Part shown: positions 41,767-49,348 of the stretch, in pieces
Position numbering within the stretch: position 1 is the stretch's first letter
Layout: each line of letters opens with the position of its first letter
Assembly (NCBI GenBank): GCA_942492635.1
Contig: CALOFP010000002.1
Location: forward strand, 372,001 to 436,000
DNA from: CALOFP01 sp942492635
GTDB taxonomy: Bacteria; UBP6; UBA1177; CALOFP01
Reading direction: 5' to 3'
DNA: 64,000 bases
The notes under the pieces: generated by a model
What the model was told of the DNA's origin: nothing
Seen by the model: only the letters and a program-made list of their open reading frames with translations
Database searches by the model: none
Translations under genes and position numbers: made by a program

Positions 41767-43722
41767 ATGGCAAAGATTAAACTGCTTCCCGATCGTCTGG
41801 TCAACCAGATTGCCGCAGGTGAGGTTGTGGAGAGACCTCTTTCCATAGTGAAGGAGCTGGTTGAGAACAGTATCGACGCAGGAGCTACGGAGATTGCCGT
41901 AGAGCTTAAAAAGGGCGGGAAATCTTCTATCATAATTCGTGACAACGGATGCGGCATGTCCGAGGAGGACATATATATGTCCCTTGAGCGACACGCAACC
42001 AGCAAGATCGATGAATCTTCCGATCTTTTTGCAATCGAGACAAAGGGATTCAGAGGGGAGGCGATCCCTTCCATCGCGTCAGTTTCCCACTTTTCGGTAT
42101 TGAGTGCGCTCTCCCATGGTGACGGCCATCGCGTCGTGATGAAAGGGGGTAACTTTGTCGAATCCGAACCCCACTCCATGGCAAGAGGAACTGAGATTCG
42201 AGTTGAAAGACTCTTCTTTAACATGCCGGTAAGAAAGAGGTTTCTTAAGTCCGATGAAGCTGAATACGCACTGATCAGGGAGTTTCTCCAGAAATGTTCC
42301 GTACTCTACGACAAAATAGGATTCACATTCATAAGTAACTCCCGAAAAGTGTTTTCGTTCTCCTCAAGAGAAGATCGGGAACTCAGGCTAATGAGAATCT
42401 GGAATGCAGAGAAGGACGATCTTCGGAGAGTTGAAAAAGTTATTGATGATGCTATGGTCACAGTCGTTGCAGGCTCTCCTCTCAAGAGTTTCAGCGGGGG
42501 ATCGATGGTTTCGGTAAACGGCCGGATAGTATCGGACAGAAAAATCAATGCCGTGCTCTACAGGGTTTCCAGGGAACTCGTCGGAGGATCGTTCCGGGCA
42601 ACAGTTTTTATAGATATCGAGCTGCCCTTCGACAGGGTTGATGTCAATGTCCATCCCTCCAAGTTGGAGATCCGTTTTCTTGATGAGAGAGCGGTTCTCA
42701 AAGGGGTAGAGGAGACTATCCGGGAGGCGATACTCTCTTTCAGGAAAAGTGGCGGTGATGAGGATTTCTCTGACTTTTTGAATGGGCCGTACATTTCGAA
42801 GAGTCAAGCTCTCCAAGCTCCTTCCGCCTCATATGAAAAACCTTCTCAGGAATCTCTTTTTTCATGGAATAGGGAAGAGAACAGATCCGATTTCAATTCC
42901 ACAGGCACACGATCCGGAAACTACTCAGCAGGAAAAATCGGAGACTCATCTTCATTCGAGTATGGAAAAAGAGGCGATTCCGGATATTTCTCCGTCGGCA
43001 GGAACGATGGATTGGGAACAGGAAATTCTTTCAAGAGCGATTTTTCAGAAAGTTCATCTTTCAGGAGACCGGGCAATTTCAATTCTGAAGAAAAAGTGCA
43101 AGGTGAAGATCAGGTCAGAAGCGGCGAAACATCAATTTTTACTACGTGTTTTAAAAACTACAGAGTGGTCGGTCGTGTATTTGATCTCTACATCGTGGTC
43201 GAGATGGATGATGATGTCTACTTCATTGATCAGCATGCAAGCCACGAAAGGATAACCTTCAAGCGACTCCTTTCTGCGATGAAGCAGAAAAGCGGACTCT
43301 CCCAGCTCTCCGTAGCTCCTGAGATGGTCAGGCTTTCTCCGAAAGAACTTCTGGTGTTTAAAGAACATCGGTCACTTCTTGAGGAGATCGGCTTCGTTGT
43401 GGAACCTTTTGACGAAGATTCCATTGTTCTTAGGGGCGTTCCCGCACTGGCACTTGTTGAAGACTGGAGTCGTCTTCTGAAAGACATGTTAAATGAGATC
43501 GCTGAACACGGGTACGCTTCGGCATGGGATGAAAAGTTTCTTCACTTCGTCGCCACCCGTGCATGTCACAGCTCCGTTCGCCACTCCGACAAGCTCTCAG
43601 AAGAGGAGATCACATCACTGATTGAAGATATAAACAACTCTGAAACGCTGACATGTCCCCACGGAAGACCTTTCTTTCACAGGCTCTCGAGGGATGAGAT
43701 AGAGAAGAAGGTGAAAAGGTGA
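41767..43722 (+). CDS. mutL: DNA mismatch repair protein MutL
   Basis: A 651-residue protein. The GHKL ATPase domain shows LPDRLVNQIAAGEVVERP, SIDAGATEI, DNGCGM, TSKI and GFRGEA. A Ser/Gly-rich linker (about residues 340-460) leads to the C-terminal dimerisation domain. That domain contains DQHASHERITFK, ACHSSVRHSDKLS and CPHGRPFFHRL, the motifs of MutL proteins with an endonuclease site. Odd: the last residue of the DQHA-x2-E-x4-E motif is Lys instead of Glu. MutL links MutS mismatch recognition to strand incision. No mutS is in the window. Translation starts at 41767; an earlier in-frame start would add an unsupported 18 residues. Confidence 0.96.
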   Translation: MAKIKLLPDRLVNQIAAGEVVERPLSIVKELVENSIDAGATEIAVELKKGGKSSIIIRDNGCGMSEEDIYMSLERHATSKIDESSDLFAIETKGFRGEAIPSIASVSHFSVLSALSHGDGHRVVMKGGNFVESEPHSMARGTEIRVERLFFNMPVRKRFLKSDEAEYALIREFLQKCSVLYDKIGFTFISNSRKVFSFSSREDRELRLMRIWNAEKDDLRRVEKVIDDAMVTVVAGSPLKSFSGGSMVSVNGRIVSDRKINAVLYRVSRELVGGSFRATVFIDIELPFDRVDVNVHPSKLEIRFLDERAVLKGVEETIREAILSFRKSGGDEDFSDFLNGPYISKSQALQAPSASYEKPSQESLFSWNREENRSDFNSTGTRSGNYSAGKIGDSSSFEYGKRGDSGYFSVGRNDGLGTGNSFKSDFSESSSFRRPGNFNSEEKVQGEDQVRSGETSIFTTCFKNYRVVGRVFDLYIVVEMDDDVYFIDQHASHERITFKRLLSAMKQKSGLSQLSVAPEMVRLSPKELLVFKEHRSLLEEIGFVVEPFDEDSIVLRGVPALALVEDWSRLLKDMLNEIAEHGYASAWDEKFLHFVATRACHSSVRHSDKLSEEEITSLIEDINNSETLTCPHGRPFFHRLSRDEIEKKVKR

Positions 43723-44648
43723 AAAACAAGAAAACAGTAATAATTCTAGGTCCTACAGCCTCAGGGAAGACATCGCTTTCTGTCAACCTTGCACTTGAGA
43801 CAGGTGGAGAAGTCATAGGTGCCGATTCTGTTCAGATCTATCGTGATCTCGTGATCGGTGCGGCAACTCCGACTGAAGAGGAGAGGCACGGGGTGCCGCA
43901 TCATCTGGTAGGGGAGCTGGATCTCGATACGGAAATGGACGCCAGAAAGTTTGTCGACATGGTTCATGACAGAGTCGGACAGGTCGAATCCCGAGGTCGA
44001 ATTCCCATCATGGTCGGAGGGACCAACTTCTATGTCTACTCTTTTCTTGACGGACTTTCACCTGTACCTGATCTGGATGAACAGGAGCGGCGAAAGGTTT
44101 TCGAGAAGATGGACCACATAAGTGTTTCCGAACTTTATGAAAAATTGCAGGAAATCGATCCCGAATGGATCAAAACCATAAGTTCCCCCAACGACATACA
44201 GAGAATAAAAAGAGGACTGGAGGTGTTCTACATAACCGGAAAACCTCTAAGCGAGTGGAACCGTCTTCCTAGAATAGGTCGATATGACGGATCGGTTCTC
44301 AAGATTGCACCACTCTGGGATCGAGCCGTTCTCTACGACAGGGTAAATCGTCGTTCAAGGCAGATGATCAGCGGCGGTTTGATCCAGGAGGTCGAAAAGT
44401 TGATGAAACTCGGATTTTCCCCGGAAAAGAACAGAGCTCTCAGATCCATCGGCTATCAGGAAACCTTTTCCTACCTTCGCGGAGAGATAAACTCTATTGA
44501 AGAGTTGGAGTACAAGATAAGTCTTAATACTCGTCATCTTGCCAAAAGACAGCTCACATGGCTGAGGAGAGACACGGATATTCACTGGATCGAACCTGAG
44601 AACTGGGACGGAATTTTGAATCTTGTAAATAAATTTATAAACTCATGA
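43719..44648 (+). CDS. miaA: tRNA dimethylallyltransferase
   Basis: A 309-residue protein with P-loop ILGPTASGKTSLS, GADSVQIYRDLVIGAATPT, HHLVGE, MVGGTNFYV and DIQRIKRGLEVF, all typical of MiaA. It transfers a dimethylallyl group to N6 of A37 in tRNAs that read UNN codons. It starts with GTG, overlapping the mutL stop by four bases (GTGA). The mutL-miaA pairing is widespread in diderm bacteria. Confidence 0.96.
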   Translation: MKNKKTVIILGPTASGKTSLSVNLALETGGEVIGADSVQIYRDLVIGAATPTEEERHGVPHHLVGELDLDTEMDARKFVDMVHDRVGQVESRGRIPIMVGGTNFYVYSFLDGLSPVPDLDEQERRKVFEKMDHISVSELYEKLQEIDPEWIKTISSPNDIQRIKRGLEVFYITGKPLSEWNRLPRIGRYDGSVLKIAPLWDRAVLYDRVNRRSRQMISGGLIQEVEKLMKLGFSPEKNRALRSIGYQETFSYLRGEINSIEELEYKISLNTRHLAKRQLTWLRRDTDIHWIEPENWDGILNLVNKFINS

Positions 44649-44812
44649 TCTTGTTTTTCTTAATAAATTAAAATAGATTTCTTTTTTGCGTTATCCTGAA
44701 AAATTCCATCTGCTCATGAGTCTTTGTATGCGAATAATTGGGAAACTAAAAATTTTGTACTAAATAAAACATTCCTGTAGATTCAAGTCGCAATATAATT
44801 GATAGTCAGCTA

Positions 44813-44841
44813 TTGAAATTGAAACGGTTTCGTGGTAGTAT
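44813..44841 (+). promoter_or_regulatory. Candidate promoter of the YchJ-like / HAD gene pair
   Basis: TTGAAA (44813-44818), 17 bases, TAGTAT (44836-44841), 34 bases before the start at 44875. Confidence 0.4.
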
Positions 44842-44874
44842 TGGCTGTTTTTTCACTATTTGCAGGAGGTGTTT

Positions 44875-45357
44875 ATGGAAAATTGTCCCTGTTTCAGCGG
44901 AAAGCTCTACGAAGAGTGCTGTAAGCCCGTTCATGAGGGTAAAAGAAAAGCCGAGACCGCAGAAGAACTCATGCGGGCGCGTTACAGTGCGTTTGCAGTT
45001 CAAAATATAGAATTTATTATGAATACTGTGAACCCTGAGCGAGAGGACAACATGACTGAGGACCAGATCAGACGCTGGTCCGAACGTTCAACCTGGCAGG
45101 GGTTGGATGTTCTCAAAACCGAGCTCGGAGGACCTGAAGACGAGCAGGGTTTCGTTGAGTTCGTAGCAACCTACAGTGAGTCAGGCGTAAAGATGAAACA
45201 TCATGAGCGCGCCGAATTCTTAAGAGTAAATGGCGACTGGGTTTTCGAGGATGGAAAGCCTGTTTTCGACGGTCCGGTCCGTAACGGAACAAAAGTCGGC
45301 AGGAACGATCCGTGTCCCTGCGGAAGCGGTAAAAAGTTCAAGAAGTGCTGCGGTTAG
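44875..45357 (+). CDS. YchJ-like protein with two SEC-C zinc motifs
   Basis: A 160-residue protein. The N-terminus has a SEC-C-like motif CPCFSGKLYEECC, the middle is an NTF2-like UPF0225 domain (ARYSAFAVQNIEFIMNTV, TWQGLDVLKTE), and the C-terminus has a classical SEC-C motif CPCGSGKKFKKCC. This is the YchJ architecture. The SEC-C motif binds zinc and, in SecA, touches SecB and ribosomes; the function of YchJ is not established. The AGGAGG site sets the ATG at 44875. Two TAG stops in tandem end it, and the next gene starts three bases later. Confidence 0.88.
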   Translation: MENCPCFSGKLYEECCKPVHEGKRKAETAEELMRARYSAFAVQNIEFIMNTVNPEREDNMTEDQIRRWSERSTWQGLDVLKTELGGPEDEQGFVEFVATYSESGVKMKHHERAEFLRVNGDWVFEDGKPVFDGPVRNGTKVGRNDPCPCGSGKKFKKCCG

Positions 45358-45360
45358 TAG

Positions 45361-46008
45361 ATGAACTACACCCATGTACTCTTTGATCTTGACGGGACAT
45401 TGACCGATCCCGGCGAGGGCATCACGAATTCTGTGAAATACGCCCTCGCCCGGATGGGCGTAGACGAGACGAACAGAAAAAAACTGGAATCATTCATCGG
45501 TCCGCCTCTTGTCGACTCCTTCAGTTCTCTCTACGGATTTTCAAATTCCGATGCGAAGAAGGCAGTTTCCCATTACCGTGAGTTTTTTGAAGAGAAGGGA
45601 ATGCTCCAGAACCGTCTATTTGAAGGAATGGGTGCTCTTCTCGAAACTCTTGTCGGTTCCGGACGGAAGCTCTTCGTCGCCACTTCGAAACCTACTGTCT
45701 ATGCAAGAAAGATCATTTCCCACTTCGGAATAGATGTCTACTTCTCACACATAAAGGGAAGTAATCTGGACGGGACGATGGTGGAAAAGGAGAAGATTAT
45801 AGCTCATCTCATGCACGGCTGGAATCTTCCTGAAAACGGAACAGCCATGGTCGGTGATCGCAGATTCGACATCGAAGGAGCTCGAATCAACGGCATTGAC
45901 TCTGTCGGTGTTCTTTTCGGCTACGGAAGCCGGGAAGAGCTGGAATCGGAGAAACCTACTCATATAGCCCAATCCGTCGGGGAACTCGGAGAAATTCTAA
46001 AGAGTTAA
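45361..46008 (+). CDS. HAD-superfamily phosphatase (phosphoglycolate phosphatase-like)
   Basis: A 215-residue protein with intact HAD motifs: DLDGTLTDPGEGI (motif I), LFVATSKPTVYARKI (motif II) and GDRRFDIEGARING (motif IV), with an alpha-helical cap at about residues 20-90. It is closest in pattern to the Gph/PGP group, which removes phosphate from phosphoglycolate and related compounds; substrate unproven. It follows the YchJ-like gene by three bases, so the two share a transcript. Confidence 0.87.
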   Translation: MNYTHVLFDLDGTLTDPGEGITNSVKYALARMGVDETNRKKLESFIGPPLVDSFSSLYGFSNSDAKKAVSHYREFFEEKGMLQNRLFEGMGALLETLVGSGRKLFVATSKPTVYARKIISHFGIDVYFSHIKGSNLDGTMVEKEKIIAHLMHGWNLPENGTAMVGDRRFDIEGARINGIDSVGVLFGYGSREELESEKPTHIAQSVGELGEILKS

Positions 46009-46219
46009 AAGGATCTGAATGCACTTCACGTGCTAAATGACAGCAAGATTGTTCTGTGCAGTTTTTGTTTTATTCTTCATACCTGTCAATTATATTTTCA
46101 ACACAGTTTTCAACAATTGAAAGATCGATCTTAATATCGAGCATTCGGTCATACCGATTTCGTAACGAGTGAATACTTTTCAGCGTCATGAAAGAATTGC
46201 CTTCTATACAGTTGCCCAT

Positions 46220-46253
46220 AAAGAAAAGGGCCGCTTAAGCGGCCCTTTTCTTT
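46220..46253. terminator. Bidirectional intrinsic terminator
   Basis: A perfect 34-base palindrome, AAAGAAAAGGGCCGCTT and its exact complement. The GC-rich core (GGGCCGC / GCGGCCC) is flanked by A-rich and T-rich arms, so it gives a stem with a U-tract on either strand. It sits between the convergent HAD gene and the small lipoprotein gene and can end both. Confidence 0.85.
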
Positions 46254-46272
46254 ATTCAAAGAGTAACCGGAA

Positions 46273-46734
46273 CTATTCTTCTACCATGAAAGAAGAACAA
46301 GGCTCCTTACATTTTTCATTGGCCTTTAATTCATCGCAAGTTAAGTTTTCCACGCACTCAAGACACTTGTCGGCTTCTGCTTTGTCAAAATTGTCGGGGT
46401 TGTTCATGTCTCCATCTTTCATTGATTCAAAGCACTTTTCTTCGGTGGACATATCCATTCCAATTGCGGCCATCTGATCCTTTTCTTCCTTGCTGAGGCA
46501 TTTCACCATTTGTTTACAGGCAGCTTTTATATAATTTTTTCTGAATTCGTCAAATGCACCCTCATCTCCTGTTGTGGTGTCACTGGAACCCTTGTCTCCA
46601 TCTGTTGCTTCATTTCCAGAAGCTGAAACGTTGGTGTTTGATGGATCGTCACCACTGCTTGATTCATCATCACCGCAGGAAACAAAAATGAGGGAGAAAA
46701 GGAGAATTACAATCATAAAAATGCTTTTTTTCAT
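46273..46734 (-). CDS. Small cysteine-containing lipoprotein, function unknown
   Basis: A 153-residue protein with a lipoprotein signal peptide and lipobox VSC at Cys20. A low-complexity Asp/Ser/Gly/Thr linker of about 45 residues (DDESSSGDD and similar) leads to a C-terminal domain with seven cysteines in the last 90 residues (ACKQMVKCL, EEKCFESM, DKCLECVENLTC, EKCKEPC), likely paired as disulfides outside the cytoplasm. The linker-plus-compact-domain plan is common for surface lipoproteins. A TTGGAGG site supports the ATG at 46734. No family was recognised. Confidence 0.85.
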   Translation of the reverse strand: MKKSIFMIVILLFSLIFVSCGDDESSSGDDPSNTNVSASGNEATDGDKGSSDTTTGDEGAFDEFRKNYIKAACKQMVKCLSKEEKDQMAAIGMDMSTEEKCFESMKDGDMNNPDNFDKAEADKCLECVENLTCDELKANEKCKEPCSSFMVEE

Positions 46735-46908
46735 CTGAGCCTCCAAAATTATAGAATTTGTAAATAGCAAAGTATTTATAAATGAAATGAAAACAAAGTC
46801 AAAAAAAATAATAGATAAGATATCAAAATGTTAAGCGGTAGATAATTTTGATGGAAGTTAATGTGGCTGGTTTTTAATCTCTGAAAGAATTATTTTATGT
46901 TGGTATTT

Positions 46909-47988
46909 CTACGCAGCAAGCTCTCTTGCTCTTCTCTTTTCCGCTCTTGTCATGAATCCTACGGCTGTGAGAATGAAAAGAAGGGATACCCAGTCGATCA
47001 AGCTGGGGAATCTTCCGCCGAAGAGGAGGGCGAAGAGAACAGTCGATGTTGTTCCTGCTATGAGTGACGTAAGTCTGTTCACGAGACCGGCGAATGTCGC
47101 GGTTCGGCCCTTGAACATGAATATGAATACACTGAAGAATGCAACGATTCCGAAAGCCATTCCCGAGATGAGGGCCCAGTGTCCCCAGATTGGGTTGGGG
47201 TTTGTTATGGCGTTGGTAAATGGTGTTATCCTTTCACCTGCAAGGCCGAGTGATTTTGCAATAAGGAGTGTGGAAAGTGTAAATGTGATTAACGTTGTGG
47301 TTGATGTGATCTGTTCGATCGCGAAGAATGCCTTGTTGTTGTTTACTTTTACATTTTTCGGACGTGTGTTCTTATAGTAGTTCATTATGTAGATTCTGAA
47401 AGCGTATGAAACGATGTAGAATGCGAAAATGATGACAACAGGAAGGCTGGTGAAAGGGTTGGCTCCCGATCCGTTGCCGGCGAAAAGTTTCGTACCTACG
47501 GCAAGAAGGGCAAAACCCATGGCGATGTTTTCCTCAAGATACACCTTCTTTTTCAGGATTCCCTTTCTAATCTGGATAGCGTCGACAAGACGTCCTATGA
47601 TTATGACTGCGCCCCGCATGATAACCATGGCAACCATTACGGAAATACCCTTGAATGAGTAGAGAAGGGTAGTCGTTGGAATGATTATCGCAGTAAAAAT
47701 TCCGGAGGGAATAATGTAGAGAAGTTCGGATGGGACCTGCATTCCCATGAACGGTACACGCTTGATCGATTCAATTTTGTACCATTTGCGTATAAGCACA
47801 ACGCCAGTGGCGATCAAAGCACCGCCTGCGGTGTTGTATACCAGATATTCCATTCCAGGGAGTCCGGGAAATCCGGGGCCCGTTGAAAGGAAGAACTTTA
47901 CAACAATACCTGTAATTACATAGAAGAAAAAGTAACCTGCACAAAGCTGCAGGAGTCTGGCTGTACTGCCTTCAGCTGACTTGAACAT
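46909..47988 (-). CDS. DMT/EamA-like multi-span membrane protein
   Basis: A 359-residue protein with about ten membrane spans and a positively charged C-terminus (RAEKRRAREL). The two-half layout and the small-residue-rich helices (for example GISVMVAMVIMRGAVIIIGR) resemble drug/metabolite transporters, but no exact signature was recognised. The substrate is unknown. No close neighbours on the same strand. Confidence 0.7.
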   Translation of the reverse strand: MFKSAEGSTARLLQLCAGYFFFYVITGIVVKFFLSTGPGFPGLPGMEYLVYNTAGGALIATGVVLIRKWYKIESIKRVPFMGMQVPSELLYIIPSGIFTAIIIPTTTLLYSFKGISVMVAMVIMRGAVIIIGRLVDAIQIRKGILKKKVYLEENIAMGFALLAVGTKLFAGNGSGANPFTSLPVVIIFAFYIVSYAFRIYIMNYYKNTRPKNVKVNNNKAFFAIEQITSTTTLITFTLSTLLIAKSLGLAGERITPFTNAITNPNPIWGHWALISGMAFGIVAFFSVFIFMFKGRTATFAGLVNRLTSLIAGTTSTVLFALLFGGRFPSLIDWVSLLFILTAVGFMTRAEKRRARELAA

Positions 47989-48730
47989 GAATTTCCGCTC
48001 CCGATAAATGACCGTTTTTAAAACCGGCTAATACTAACATGAAATTAATAAAAAGTAAACAAATCATTGAGTAAGAATATGGAATCTCTTGATAAATCAA
48101 CAACATCCATTTACATTTGGAAACAGTTTTCGGTAAAAAGGAGTTGTGGATAACCGCTATTCTTCATTTTTTTGGAAAATTTATAGTAGTTTGAACTGTG
48201 GGTAATAGTTTTAGTGAAATATTACGACATTGTGGTAGTTTCTTTTCTGATAGATTAATTTCTCATAAAAATCTGCCGGATTTTCGTATGAAGCGTTGTC
48301 ATTAGAAAGGCAAATCGAAAGAGTGTTCTTTTTTATTTTTGTCGGTTCTATAAAATGGTGAAGATGTATACTGATTGTCTTCGGGTGTTTTTGCAGAATT
48401 CTACTTTAAGGTGCTCTCGACTGAGCTTTGAATGTTTGATGGCTTTTGTAACTGTATGATAAAATAGATTTTAAATGGCGATAACTCTTCTTTTGCGCTT
48501 AGAGTTGTTTGAAAATATGTTGAGAAGACTACTTTTCGTAAAACTTAGTGAAATCTGTTTTTCGGGAATAAAAAGATACAATGAAGGCTTATAATTAATT
48601 AAAAAGTTGAAAAAATATTTCTCAAAAGTATTATCCTTTTTTGAACTTGGTGCTTATAAAAGCAAAAATTTGTGACGCTGGTTTTGTTGGCTTTACTGAA
48701 GTTTCACTATTTCTTTTAACTAAGGTTTGA
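47989..48730. other. Long AT-rich intergenic region, nothing recognised
   Basis: About 740 bases with stop codons in all frames at short intervals. No RNA gene or repeat was recognised. Confidence 0.5.
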
Positions 48731-49075
48731 ATGAAGAGAGTTTTCACCATTATTTTTATCTTTTTGTTTTCTCAATCTATTTTTTCGGGTGTCAAAGATA
48801 GCCACTTTCCAGGGAATGACTGCCAAAGAGAGTTCGTCATGGATAAGGGTGACGTGATGCGACAAAATGCTGAGTTTATGTTTCTGAAAAATAGTGAGAT
48901 ACATAAAAAGAACAATTTTAAAGGGGAACCGTTGAAAGCAGGTGAAAAAGAAAGCGGATCAGATTTTTCCCTTACCGTGGCCAGATCCGGCAGTGCGACA
49001 GTTTCAGCAATGATTTTGGGTCTTTTTGCAATACTGGTAATGATCGGTCTAGTGAGGAAACAGGGGCCGCTCTGA
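48731..49075 (+). CDS. Small exported protein with a C-terminal membrane anchor
   Basis: A 114-residue frame with an N-terminal signal-peptide-like segment (KRVFTIIFIFLFSQSIFSG), a polar middle, and a C-terminal stretch SGSATVSAMILGLFAILVMI followed by GLVRKQGPL. The last part, a short Ser/Gly-rich lead, one hydrophobic helix and a basic tail, resembles bacterial C-terminal sorting signals, though no named class was matched. The ribosome binding site is poor. The orderly layout suggests a real gene. Confidence 0.5.
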   Translation: MKRVFTIIFIFLFSQSIFSGVKDSHFPGNDCQREFVMDKGDVMRQNAEFMFLKNSEIHKKNNFKGEPLKAGEKESGSDFSLTVARSGSATVSAMILGLFAILVMIGLVRKQGPL

Positions 49076-49348
49076 GTTGAATCAAAGTGATTTGGGTAAG
49101 GAATTGAATCTGGAATCACATTTTCAACTGGTCACAGACACAGTGGCTCTGATGCTGCCTGCTCGGACCGATTAAATAATCTCCCACAAAAACCGCCCGT
49201 TTACCCAACACCAGCAAATCGGGGAATGGGCGGAACCTTCTTGAAATTTTCGAAGTTCGATAACATGTTTGCAAAGAGTATACAACTCTATTCTGAGAGT
49301 TGGGTCTCTAATTATCTGGAAAATGATCTTGAATAAATTTGAATGACT

